Source: Arcicella sp034519515 (GTDB lineage: Bacteria > Bacteroidota > Bacteroidia > Cytophagales > Spirosomataceae). Taken from it: 64,000 nt of DNA. The notes under the pieces were generated by a model. It was given only the letters and a program-made list of their open reading frames with translations. It was not told the DNA's origin and made no database searches. Each line of letters starts with the position of its first letter. The first letter of the stretch is position 1. This document shows positions 1 through 7,423 of the stretch, one piece after another. The position numbers and the translations under genes are program-made. The stretch lies in NCBI GenBank assembly GCA_034519515.1, contig JAXHOK010000033.1, forward strand, positions 1 through 64,000. The letters run 5' to 3'.

Positions 1-574
1 TCACACGATGAAGGCAGAACGGTAAATAATGTTTTTGAATACGATATAAAAGACCATTTGGGGAGTTTACGGGTAAGTTTCAAAGATAGTTTAAGTATTG
101 CCAAAGTAACGCAGGAAAGCCATACGGGTGTATTTGGGGACGTTTTGCCAAGTTTAATTTATACAAATACGCCCAAAACTGACAACTTTGATTACACAGG
201 ACATGAGCGGTTAAAAACCTTTAATTTAGGTTATATTGATGCGTGTGAAAGGTTATATGATCCCTTTGTGCCACGGTTTACCACTATTGACCCGTTAAGT
301 GAGATTTCAAGAAGATTTAGCTCCTTTACTTATGCTAATAATAATCCAATAAGATTTATTGACCCTGATGGGATGGCAAGTGAGGAAGCAAATGAACCAG
401 AATATAAACGTACAAATGTTGAATTTTAGTAAATGGTTACAGAATACCTCAACAAGTCAGAATAATACGGGAGTAGCTCTGCTTAGCGGGGCTTATTTAA
501 ATGCTGGGGATGGTGGCGGCGGAGGTAATAGTAATAGTGGTGACAAACCAAATGTCGCATCGGGTAGCCTTTAG
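1..574 (+). pseudogene. Orphan Rhs core fragment, cassette 1 (5' end outside window)
   Basis: This is the 3' end of an Rhs (YD-repeat) core. The frame is open from base 1 and encodes a stretch ending in the typical Rhs core motifs YDIKDHLGSLR, GARLYDP-like CERLYDP, FTTIDPLSE and RFIDPDGM. The frame closes at 429, but the adjacent frame (about 425-571) continues the expected linker, with TGVALLSGAYLNAG followed by a run of glycines. One extra T near 425-428 explains the break. An in-frame TAG at 572-574 then separates core from toxin. It belongs to the core allele that carries SHTGVFGDVLPSLIYTN, also seen at 5,900-6,360 and 45,897-46,395. The break could be decay or sequence error. Confidence 0.8.
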
Positions 575-577
575 AAA

Positions 578-1138
578 GTGGGTATGAGAAATGCTGCCGT
601 TAGAAGTGGAACAGGTGGTATCGCTTTGGACGGTGCAGGAACTGGTACTGCATTGAGAGGATTAGCGACAGGTTTTGGTTACGGACTTGTAGTGGGAGGT
701 ATCTTTTATATTGGAACGGGAGGATTTCAAGAATTGGTACCTGATATCCCCCTCACAGATGTAGATAGTAAGACAAATGACAAAAAAACAATAACGTTAT
801 TTAGAGGAGTTAATCCATCCTATATGGCACAATATATTCTTGCAAGACAAGGAGTTGCAATTCCAAGAGGAGGTAGTGCCTCACCAAGAGAACATAGCCT
901 AGGTAACACAAATAGCATATTTACATCATGGTCGGAAGACCCTAATGTTGCTGCATGGAGAGCTGGTTCATCGGGTGTGATTTTGAAAACTCAAATGACT
1001 TTTGGAGACCCAAGATTTTTTCCAAATGTATATTCTAAATACCCAGGTGAAAGGGAATATCTAATAATTGGTCCAGTTACAGGAGCAAAAATATTAAAAA
1101 ATCTTGGAATACAGGAAATTGGAATCCAACTCAAATAA
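578..1138 (+). CDS. Rhs C-terminal toxin, ADP-ribosyltransferase-like (cassette 1)
   Basis: This is the variable toxin part of cassette 1, about 185 residues, in frame with the linker before it except for a TAG at 572. It starts with a Gly/Ala-rich, possibly membrane-active segment. The C-terminal half has the R-S-E pattern of ADP-ribosyltransferase toxins: TLFRGVNP (Arg near residue 76), FTSWSEDPNVA (STS-like motif near 115) and GEREYLIIGPVTGAKI (a glutamate near 160). The same arrangement recurs in the tips at 7,424-8,326 and 46,450-47,118, which supports the family call. The expected role is NAD-dependent modification of a target in a rival cell. No start codon is needed if it is the tail of a longer protein; the GTG at 578 is only the first usable start after the stop. 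Confidence 0.6.
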   Translation: MGMRNAAVRSGTGGIALDGAGTGTALRGLATGFGYGLVVGGIFYIGTGGFQELVPDIPLTDVDSKTNDKKTITLFRGVNPSYMAQYILARQGVAIPRGGSASPREHSLGNTNSIFTSWSEDPNVAAWRAGSSGVILKTQMTFGDPRFFPNVYSKYPGEREYLIIGPVTGAKILKNLGIQEIGIQLK

Positions 1139-1147
1139 AATAGCAAA

Positions 1148-1496
1148 ATGACAACGAAAAAATTATTAGAAATTATCAAAAAAGGAGAATTGAATTTAAA
1201 AACAATTAAAGAAACAGATTTGGGAGAAGTTTTGGCAAAATTTATCCAAACAAGGCAAGTTTTATTTGATATTTATTCTTAAAAGAAGTGCAATGTTCGA
1301 GAATGATAATTTTTTACAAAATTTTGATGATAAAAGTGTTTATGAAGGGCTTAACGAAGTTGTAAATAAATTATATCATAGCATATCAGAAAACATACTT
1401 TTTATTGCTGCTAAAACTGATGATGGCGATGAAATTAGTTTGTTTTTTCAGGAAGATGATAATTTATTTTTAGGCTACATCTACGTTTCGCCTTAA
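1148..1496 (+). pseudogene. Candidate immunity gene of cassette 1, frameshifted
   Basis: Ten bases after the toxin, an ATG at 1148 opens 44 codons (MTTKKLLEIIKKGEL...) that stop at 1282. A second frame from about 1266 (internal ATG at 1293) continues to 1496 and ends in the residues VSP. Joined by one frameshift near 1270-1285, they would make one acidic cytosolic protein of about 115 residues. Position directly behind an ADP-ribosyltransferase-like toxin suggests an immunity protein. I do not recognise the family. The last codons (TTTCGCCTTA) match the ends of two other, unrelated immunity genes, at 3,431 and 11,108. Confidence 0.45.
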
Positions 1497-1519
1497 TTGG
1501 TCTGAGGTGCGTAAGCAAC

Positions 1520-1563
1520 ACGCCAAGTCAGCCATGTAAAAAGTGGCAGGCTTGGCGTTTTTT
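1520..1563 (+). terminator. Cassette-end hairpin H1
   Basis: Arms ACGCCAAG (1520-1527) and CTTGGCGT (1551-1558) with an inner GCCA/TGGC pairing, then a T-run. It follows the immunity gene of cassette 1 and looks like an intrinsic terminator. It is one of nine copies in the window. Confidence 0.7.
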
Positions 1564-1779
1564 AAATACCCCGCCGGCGGGGTAAAAAGCTAAAAGAAAC
1601 CAATTTTATTCTATCCCCACATAAATCCCGTATAAAGGAATATTTATTAGCCAATCCTCCTGCCGAGATTTACTCATTGACGTTCTGATGGCAGTTTTTG
1701 GGGCATATTTTCCCACATAAACCTTCAAAACTTTTTAGCCGTTGTTGGTATATATTTTAGGCAACAGTTTCATTTTCAA

Positions 1780-1897
1780 GCCGTTGTTGGTATTTTTGGG
1801 GCCCCAATACTTGCGACAGCAAAAAATCGGACGAAATCTCTAATGTTCGAGTTTTTGCTGTCGTACTCGTTGTTGGTAGAAAACACGCAACAACGGC
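1780..1897. repeat. Composite palindrome P1
   Basis: The outer ends are GCCGTTGTTGG and CAACAACGGC. Inside, TTGCGACAGCAAAAA pairs with TTTTTGCTGTCG across a short loop containing TTCGAG. This copy has a changed left arm (a GGGGCCCC palindrome replaces the usual TACCAACAACA). Copies are at 3830-3941 and, split by an IS110-family element, at 11235-12691. Confidence 0.75.
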
Positions 1898-1940
1898 ATG
1901 GGCAGTTTTTTTCTCAAAAATACATACCACCAAAGGCAAA

Positions 1941-2291
1941 TTACTTTAATTGAATATAATTATTTGGAAATTGCCTAAAAAAGTAACTTTCGCAAGTGGT
2001 CAATGGGTTAGTTATCAATATAATGCCAGTGGCACAAAACTGAAAAAAACTTTATCCACGGGCAACGTTACGGATTATGTAGGTAATGTTTTGTATGAAA
2101 ATAATGTTGTTTATCAAATTTCACACGAAGAAGGCAGAGCCATTTTGAATGGTACAAATTATGATTACCAATTTGATATAAGTGACCATTTGGGCAGTTT
2201 GCGGGTCAGTTTTAAAGACAGTTTAGGTATTCCAAAAATAACGCAAGCCCAAGATTACGACCCTTTGGGGGTGGGAGTTACAAACTGGTAA
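1941..2291 (+). pseudogene. Orphan Rhs core fragment, cassette 2 (first part)
   Basis: The Rhs core starts with the conserved IEYNYLKLPK-like stretch, put out of frame by an extra G near 1964. It runs through YQYNASGTKLKKT, VTDYVGNVLYEN, SHEEGRAIL and DHLGSLRVSFKDSLGIPKITQ. It closes after QDYDPLGVGVTNW, and the middle of the core up to about 2386 is broken by stops. This core is a more divergent allele than its neighbours. It has no promoter or start of its own, so it is expected to be silent unless recombined onto a full-length Rhs gene. Confidence 0.7.
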
Positions 2292-2385
2292 AAAGCAGAG
2301 CCAAAAGCCCGATAATTACGCGTTTTAATGGTGAAAGAAAAATGATAATTCTTTTGGCTTAAATTGGGTAGATTTCGGAGCAAGA

Positions 2386-3217
2386 ATGCAAGATAAAGTG
2401 TTGGGTAGATGGTGGACAATTGACCCAATGGCGGAAACATCAAGGCGATTTAGCCCTTATGTATATGCTTTGAACCGTCCAACTATGTTTATTGACCCTG
2501 ATGGAATGGAGGCAGAAGAAGTAAAAAAGAATGATGACTACGTGCCTGTAAACGTTGAATACTCAAATGGTTACACAACTCAAAATAGTAGAGATAATAC
2601 AGGGGCAGTTTCGCTTAGTGGAGCGTATCAGAATGCTGGGGGAGGTGGTGGAGAAAGTAGCAGTGGCGGTGATGATAAACTGAAAGTAAATCACATCACT
2701 AATTACGTTAAGTTCAATATGAAGAAAATGAAAAATTTTGCAGATAATCTTAAAAAATCACTTTGGGATGTAAAAAACACAAACTTGATTATTTATGGAA
2801 ACGGAAAAGCCAGTGATAATTTTTTTGGAGGACAATTCAAGCAAGGAGGGAAGAACAGTTGTAATGGATTTGGGAAAGGATAATCAAATATTTTGGCTAA
2901 TGTTAGTTTATGCTCCTACTCGTAGAGCAGATGATGGAGGAGCTTCTAATTTGATAGATTTATTTGGAGATAATCACCCTGTATTAAAAAATAAAGACTA
3001 TGTTGAGTCAAGAGACTATGAAGGTTTATACAAAAATATAAATCAATCTAAATATGTTGGTCATGAAAAAGGTTATGTAGAGTATACTGGAAATTATTAT
3101 TTACCAGTAAGTACCTATAATCAAACTAGTACAGAGTATAAATACTTCTTGATTGGAGTAACTCAACAGCAAGCTAAATCAGGAATTTACAAAGAAATAA
3201 TAACTAAATACAAATAA
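2386..3217 (+). pseudogene. Rhs core end plus unrecognised toxin tip, cassette 2
   Basis: The first frame (2386-2883) encodes GRWWTIDPMAETSRRFSPY, then FIDPDGM and the linker EYSNGYTTQNSRDNTGAVSL with a glycine run, then the start of a tip with NLIIYGNGKASDNFFGGQ. A frameshift near 2876-2880 (an extra G in AAAGGATAAT) moves the rest to the next frame, which runs to 3217 and holds VYAPTRRADDGGASNLIDLFGD and YKYFLIGVTQQQAK. The combined tip is about 170 residues. I do not recognise the toxin family. The lipoprotein immunity candidate that follows hints at action in the periplasm or envelope. Confidence 0.6.
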
Positions 3218-3218
3218 A

Positions 3219-3431
3219 ATGAAATTAATAGCATTATCATTATTAGTAGTTTTAAGTATTCTCACTTTTGGATGTGAGAGTAGAAGAACTTTAAGAATGA
3301 CCGAAAAGGAAATTAATTCTTTGGATTCCCTCGGCTATAAAATTTATCCATATAAAAAAGATAGGCAAGGGAATTATCATCTTGATACTGCTAATAAGAG
3401 AAAACTTGATACAATAAATGTTTCACCTTAG
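3219..3431 (+). CDS. Candidate immunity lipoprotein, cassette 2
   Basis: This is a 70-residue protein starting one base after the toxin stop codon. It has a short basic N-terminus, a hydrophobic stretch and a lipobox LTFGC with the acceptor Cys near residue 19, so a lipid-anchored envelope protein is likely. The mature part is short, charged and of no family I know. The tight coupling to the toxin frame suggests an immunity protein acting where the toxin acts. It ends in the codons for VSP, inside the shared TTTCACCTTAG sequence. Confidence 0.6.
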   Translation: MKLIALSLLVVLSILTFGCESRRTLRMTEKEINSLDSLGYKIYPYKKDRQGNYHLDTANKRKLDTINVSP

Positions 3432-3572
3432 TTTCAGCCAATGTTTGAGGTGATTCAATTTTGGTATGCAAATTTCGCCCTTGTTGGTGTTAAATTTTTG
3501 AAAAAGCCCTCAGCCAGCCGTTGTGGGTGTTTTCACGGGGCTGCCCAAGTCCATAACATATGCGTAAGCAAC

Positions 3573-3616
3573 ACGCCAAGTCAGCCATGTAAAAAGTGGC
3601 AGGCTTTACGTTTTTT
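3573..3616 (+). terminator. Cassette-end hairpin H2
   Basis: Left arm ACGCCAAG; the right arm reads CTTTACGT rather than CTTGGCGT, so the stem is weakened by two mismatches. It is followed by a T-run and lies after the cassette 2 immunity gene. Confidence 0.6.
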
Positions 3617-3829
3617 AAATACTCCGCCGGCGGGTAAAAAGCTAAAAGAAACCAATTTTATTCTATCCCCACATAAATCCCGTATAAAGGAATATTTATT
3701 AGCCAATCCTCCTGTCGATATTTGCTCATTGACGTTCTTATGGCGGTTTTTGGGGGCCTATTTTTCCCACATAAACCTTCAAACTTTTTAGCCGTTGTTG
3801 GTATATATTTTAGGCAATAAGTTCAGCCA

Positions 3830-3941
3830 GCCGTTGTTGGTATTTTTTCTACCAACAACACTTGCGACAGCAAAAATCGGACGAATAATGTTCGAGTTTT
3901 TGCTGTCGCATTTGTTGTTGGTGAAAACACGCAACAACGGC
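3830..3941. repeat. Composite palindrome P2 (most complete copy)
   Basis: Outer arms are GCCGTTGTTG and CAACAACGGC. The inner arms of about 32 bases run from ACCAACAACACTTGCGACAG on the left to GTTGTTGGT on the right, with AAAAATCGGACGAA opposite TTCGAGTTTTT around the loop. This is the uninterrupted form of the site that carries the IS110-family element at 11,242-12,584. Confidence 0.8.
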
Positions 3942-3984
3942 ATGGGCAGTTTTTTTCTCAAAATACATACCACCAAAGGCAATA

Positions 3985-4101
3985 ATTGAAATTTTTTTAG
4001 CAAAAGAGTTCTTAGAAGAATGGAAAAATAGTTTGAATAATGAACCAACTTTGGAAGAAACAGCGAAACGACTATTTGATTATGCGGTTAATGATGCCTA
4101 A
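3985..4101 (+). pseudogene. Remnant of an immunity-like gene (cassette 3)
   Basis: This is an open stretch of 38 codons ending in TAA at 4099-4101, encoding LEEWKNSLNNEPTLEETA and similar acidic sequence. It has no start of its own and follows directly on the repeat block, so it looks like the 3' end of an immunity gene whose toxin has been lost. A decayed copy of the same sequence, with its following hairpin, is present at 7,033-7,216. Confidence 0.45.
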
Positions 4102-4159
4102 TTTCGTTTCCAGCCGTTGTAAGTGTTTTTTTCCGCTCCACAACACGTGCGTAGCCTAC

Positions 4160-4203
4160 ACGCCAGTCAGCCATACAAAAAAGTGGTAGGCTTGGCGTTT
4201 TTT
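4160..4203 (+). terminator. Cassette-end hairpin H3
   Basis: The left arm ACGCCA-GTCAGCCA lacks two bases of the usual form; the right arm is CTTGGCGT followed by six T. Rhs core sequence starts at once after the T-run with CGCACGATGAAGG (Rhs residues HDEGR). Confidence 0.65.
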
Positions 4204-4706
4204 CGCACGATGAAGGACAGAATAATTGACGGGCAAAATGAATACAATATCAAAGACCATTTTAGGGAATTTGAGGGTTGCTTTTAGAGATTCTTTGGGT
4301 AATAAAAAGATAACGCAGCAAATTCTTATGGTATTTTTGGAGAAGATTTAACATCTTTAAATTATTTAAAATCGACTTGGAAGGCTGATAATTTTAAATT
4401 TACTGGTAAGGAAAGTTTACAAGGAACGGGTTTTATTGATTTTGGAGCAAGGTGGTATGATAATATTGTGCCACGCTTCACAACGATTGACCCGTTGATC
4501 TAGATTTTGAGAAGATTTAGCCCTTTTACTTACGCCAATAATAATCCGATACGGTTCATTGACCCTGATTTTGTTATGGCGGAAGAAAAAGGATTTGAGT
4601 ATTCAAATGGATATACAACTTCTAACAGTAGGAATGAAACGGGGGCAGTTTCACATGAAGGGGCATTTCAGAATGCTGAGGGGGCGGTGGTGATAAACCA
4701 AAAGTA
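4204..4706 (+). pseudogene. Orphan Rhs core fragment, cassette 4, several frameshifts
   Basis: The core begins at the HDEGRIIDGQNEYNIKDH region. It continues through FGNLRVAFRDSLG, the SNSYGIFGEDLTSLNYLKST allele, GFIDFGARWYDN and FTTIDPL. A TAG lies at 4501 and at least three frameshifts are present. From 4507 the frame is open through RRFSPFTYANNNPIRFIDPD, an altered DPDFVMAEE in place of DPDGMAEE, and the linker EYSNGYTTSNSRNETGAVSH. The allele matches the core of the complete Rhs gene at 44,500-44,700 much better than cassette 1 does. Confidence 0.75.
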
Positions 4707-5269
4707 AAAACAGGGCGTGGCGGTGGAGATAATGGAACACCTCATAGTCCACCGGAACACTTACAGGCATCATCGTTACAAAATGCTTCAATTTCTCAGG
4801 GTAAAATGGATTATTTTTCTCGTGAGGATGAAGCCGCCCAATTGGGGAGTTAATATTGCAGGGGCAATTGAAGGAGGATATAGTTTGGCAAAAAAAGGGT
4901 TAGCATGGCTAAAAAATGGATTGAATGGTTTAAAATCTCTTTTTATTTGGATTAACAAAAAGCCTAAAATCTTTCAGTGGTGTAGAAAAGGCATGGCAGT
5001 CAGGAGCAACCCCAAACTCAATTTATACATATCTCAGCAGTGATGGAAAAGCAGTTTCAAATTATATTTACAATGCTGAGGGAAAAGTGATTTATCAGGT
5101 GGATTTTGGCAAACATGGAAAATTCTTATCTGGGCATGGACATGAAATGAGTATTACGGGTAAATTAGGAAGCGGTTGTCATACAAGTCATATTCCATTC
5201 AATCAAGTAAATCCTGATTATTTCAAAATACCATTAGGTGTTCAATATTCAACTCCCCCAGGTTTTTAA
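4707..5269 (+). pseudogene. Rhs toxin tip, RNase-like (possibly bacterial toxin 24 type), cassette 4
   Basis: After the linker, the tip is split over frames 4717-5043 and about 4950-5269. A Gly/Ala segment (NIAGAIEGGYSLAKKG) precedes a C-terminal domain of about 100 residues. That domain holds SIYTYLSSDGKAVSNYIYN, VIYQVDFGKHGK, SGHGHEMSITG, GSGCHTSHIPF and GVQYSTPPGF. A histidine-rich GHGHE...SHIPF pattern of this kind is what I remember from putative RNase toxins of polymorphic systems (toxin 24 group); that assignment is from memory and not certain. At least one frameshift near 4960 separates the two halves. Confidence 0.5.
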
Positions 5270-5288
5270 TCAATTAAATTTCATAAAC

Positions 5289-5632
5289 ATGATAAACGAA
5301 ATTATTAACAAATATGAACAGCTTTCAGATGCCCTAATCTCTGAAATTACTATAAGTCCTCTATTCAATCAAGGAACATAGAAGTGATAATAAAGTGCAT
5401 GAATAGTCATAAAGATTATGAGTGGGAAACTATAAAGTTAATATTTATAGATGTTTTCCTCTTTAAATTTATTGAAAATGAAAATACTTCTCAAGCACTT
5501 TAATAAATAGTGCTTTTAATAAAAAAAGAAAAAGGCATAATTGTTGTAGATTTTTTTGCTTTAATTTTTGGAAATAATGATTTAAAAGAAAATGTAAACT
5601 TCCAGATTTTATTATTAAATGCAAAACTCTAA
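5289..5632 (+). pseudogene. Immunity-like gene of cassette 4, frameshifted
   Basis: An ATG at 5289 opens MINEIINKYEQLSDALISEI and stops at 5380. The next frame carries IEVIIKCMNSHKDYEWETIK and related sequence to 5502. A third frame continues KKEKGIIVVDFFALIFGNND and ends at 5632. Joined, they would make an acidic cytosolic protein of about 110 residues, the right size and place for the immunity partner of the tip before it. Two frameshifts make it non-functional as read, unless they are sequence errors. Confidence 0.5.
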
Positions 5633-5649
5633 AATATGAACTTTTGCCA

Positions 5650-6340
5650 TAGGTAGTAATTTCGCCCTTTGCTGGTGTTTGCTTTACCTTAGATTTTCGC
5701 CTTAGTTGTAGCCGTTGTTGGTATCTATTTTAGGCAATAAATTCAGCAAGCCGTTGTTGGTATTTTCGCCCTTGTTGATGTTAAATTTTAGAAAAAGCCT
5801 CTCCCATGCCGTTGTGGGTGTTTTTTCCACCCACAACATTATTGCGGCTAGCCACACGCCAAGCCAGCCATTTAAAAAGTGGTAGGCTTGATGTGTTTCA
5901 ATAAAAAAGCTAAAAGAAACCACTTCTACGGGCGATGTTACGGATTATGTAGGGAATGTAGATTTATAAAAATGGTAACGTTTATCAAGTCTCACACGAT
6001 GAAGGCAGAACGGTAAATAATGTTTTTGAATATGATATAAAAGACCATTTGGGGAGTTTACGGGTAAGTTTTAAAGATAGTTTAAGTATTGCCAAAGTTA
6101 ATGCAGGAGTGTTTCCTCGCATATTGGCGTATTTGGTGACGTTTTGCCAAGTTTGATTTACACCAATACGCCCAAAGTCAATAATTTTGATTTTACAGGG
6201 CATGTGCGTTTGAAGTCTCTTAATTTAGGGTATATTGATATAGTGAGCAAGATTATATGACTCTCTTTGTGCCAAGGTTTACAACTATTGACCCTTTGGC
6301 AGAGACCTCTCGTAGATTTAGTCCGTTTATTTGGAAACAA
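5650..6340. repeat. Long direct repeat DR-L (partner at 45,655-46,330)
   Basis: About 650-690 bases here are nearly the same as 45,655-46,330 on the same strand. The shared part covers the non-coding block (CCTTAGATTTTCGCCTTAG, TTGTTGGTATCTATTTTAGG), the hairpin, and an Rhs core that starts AAAAAGCTAAAAGAAACCAC. Differences are scattered small insertions, deletions and substitutions, most of them damaging in this copy. Confidence 0.8.
5856..5897 (+). terminator. Cassette-end hairpin H4
   Basis: Left arm ACGCCAAGCCAGCCA; right arm TGGTAGGCTTGATGTG with one change in the outer stem. A weak T-run is followed by AATAAAAAAGCTAAAAG, where the Rhs core begins. Confidence 0.6.
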
Positions 6341-6365
6341 TATCTTTCGGTTTATTGCTGTGTGT
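5903..6365 (+). pseudogene. Orphan Rhs core fragment, cassette 5, heavily damaged
   Basis: The core reads KLKETTSTGDVTDYVGN at the start, then a frameshift near 5960, VYQVSHDEGRTVNNVFEYDI, DHLGSLRVSFKDSLSIAK and the SHTGVFGDVLPSLIYTNT allele with further frameshifts. It then covers GYID, FVPRFTTIDPLAETSRRFSP and NNIFRFI, fading out near 6365. The copy at 45,897-46,395 is much better kept. No open frame of useful length remains. Confidence 0.65.
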
Positions 6366-7032
6366 GAGGTGAGGTTTGGTTTCTTGGTTCTGCAAATAGT
6401 AGAGATAATGCGGGCAAAGTTCTTTTAGTGGGGTACTGAGTGGGGAGAAGGAAAAGGTGATAACCAGCGCCCAAAATGAGAACATAAGGCTCAATTAATA
6501 ATAATGAAGAGGTGAAAAACAAGGAATGATAAACTCCAAACTCGATTGCGGCAGGCACTCTTTTTTCCTCTGAGGGTGTGGATTGGGTTTCCCATTGAAT
6601 GTTGTTTTCATTTTTGTGTTGGTGGGTTTTGCCTAAAAATTAAATTTTGGAATGTGGTGAAAGGAGGTTGGGAAGAATTTGTTGCTTTTGAAATGGAATG
6701 GGGTTCTTTCGGGGTTGGGGCTTTTCTTGAGCAATAAAGCTTAGTGTTTGGGGGGTGCCTTGCTTGAATATGATTGGTGTTCTGTTCTGGCTTTTGGAAA
6801 TCTCTGTATTGGGTTTGGTTGTTTGCGGTGTTTGATTGTCCGCCATCGGTGGGGCCTTTTTGGATACTTTCTCGCGGTGGGGGGTTCTATTTGGGGTAAA
6901 TAAAATATATAATAAAATAAAAAGAAATGAAATTATGATTTTGAGTTGAAAATGTATGGCTTATTTTCAGAAGATATGGCCCTGTTCGGTTTTTTTTGTG
7001 AGGAAGGAGATAATGGAGTGAAAGAAGAGATG
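6366..7032 (+). pseudogene. Decayed cassette 5 tip, no readable gene
   Basis: A trace of the linker remains at about 6400-6430 (AGTAGAGATAATGCGGG for residues SRDNAG). After that, no frame on either strand gives a convincing protein. The + strand is unusually rich in G and T (for example 6,650-6,880), unlike the A-rich + strand of neighbouring cassettes. I read it as the remains of a toxin and immunity gene after many small deletions, or a stretch of poor consensus. The short frames at 6,546-6,737 and 6,887-7,360 are not believable genes. Confidence 0.4.
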
Positions 7033-7216
7033 GGTCGAAAATATTTTTATTAAATTTTTTTGAAAGAGTCTTAGAAGAATGGAAAAATAGTTGAATAATG
7101 CCTGAAGAAGCGCGTTTTGATTTGGTTTGTGCTTTTCGTTTCCGCGTTGTAGTGTTTTTCCCTTCCCCGTGCGTGGCTCCGCCAGTGCTTAAAAAAGTGG
7201 TGCTTGGCGTTTTTTC
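7033..7216 (+). repeat. Decayed copy of the cassette 3 end, with hairpin H5
   Basis: This segment aligns base by base with 3,990-4,203: the TTCTTAGAAGAATGGAAAAATAG stretch, the TTTCGTTTCC stretch and a shortened hairpin (CGCCAGTGC...GTGCTTGGCG, 7179-7209) with T-run. A block of about 50 bases and many single bases are missing compared with the other copy. Rhs core follows immediately after the T-run, at the same HDEGR point as after H3. Confidence 0.6.
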
Positions 7217-7423
7217 GCCGTGAAGGAGAATAATTGATGGGCAAAATGAATATAATATTAAAGACCATTTGGGGAATTTGAGGGTGGCGTTTAGAGATTC
7301 TTTGGGTATTGCTAAGATAACAGGTAAATTCGTATGGTATTTTTGGAGAAGATTTAACATCCATAAACTATTATAAAATCGACTTGGAAGGGATGAGGAT
7401 TTGGATTACTGGCAGGCGAAAGC
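7217..7423 (+). pseudogene. Orphan Rhs core fragment, cassette 6 (frameshifted 5' part)
   Basis: The core restarts at the HDEGRIIDGQNEYNIKDH region and continues with DHLGNLRVAFRDSLGIAKIT and GIFGEDLTS. Several single-base losses break the frame before the open part that begins near 7424. It belongs to the same core allele as cassettes 4 and 8 and the complete gene. Confidence 0.65.

Larger units (their letters stand above)
1500..1944. repeat. Inter-cassette repeat block, copy 1
   Basis: This is a non-coding block between cassettes 1 and 2. In order it holds the CGCCAAG hairpin, a short CCCCGCCGGCGGGG palindrome, a stub of Rhs coding sequence (AAAAAGCTAAAAGAAACC), a segment beginning CCCCACATAAATCCCG that runs to about 1735, and a long composite palindrome. 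Nearly the same order is present at 3,540-3,984 and, without the final palindrome, at 14,460-14,717. No credible gene is seen in it. Confidence 0.8.
3540..3984. repeat. Inter-cassette repeat block, copy 2
   Basis: It has the same order of elements as 1500-1944: hairpin, GCCGGC palindrome, AAAAAGCTAAAAGAAACC stub, the CCCCACATAAATCCCG segment and the composite palindrome. Identity to copy 1 is high along most of the length by eye. It is preceded from about 3475 by GCCCTTGTTGGTGTTAAATTTT and GCCGTTGTGGGTGTTTTCAC, which recur at 14,413-14,480. Confidence 0.8.

Noticed and set aside
1506..1563. Hairpin copies as integron attC sites, making the array an integron
   Set aside because: The stems are imperfect and repeated like attC, but the R-box consensus GTTRRRY and its partner are absent at the ends, there is no tyrosine integrase in the window, and the units carry Rhs fragments rather than promoterless single genes. 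A terminator is the simpler reading.
3441..3791. 116-codon open frame after the cassette 2 immunity gene
   Set aside because: It runs through the inter-cassette repeat block and hairpin, has no domain or start signal, and the other repeat copies do not keep it open.
6887..7360. 157-codon minus-strand open frame
   Set aside because: It lies over the decayed end of cassette 5 and the core of cassette 6 on the opposite strand and has no recognisable sequence pattern.
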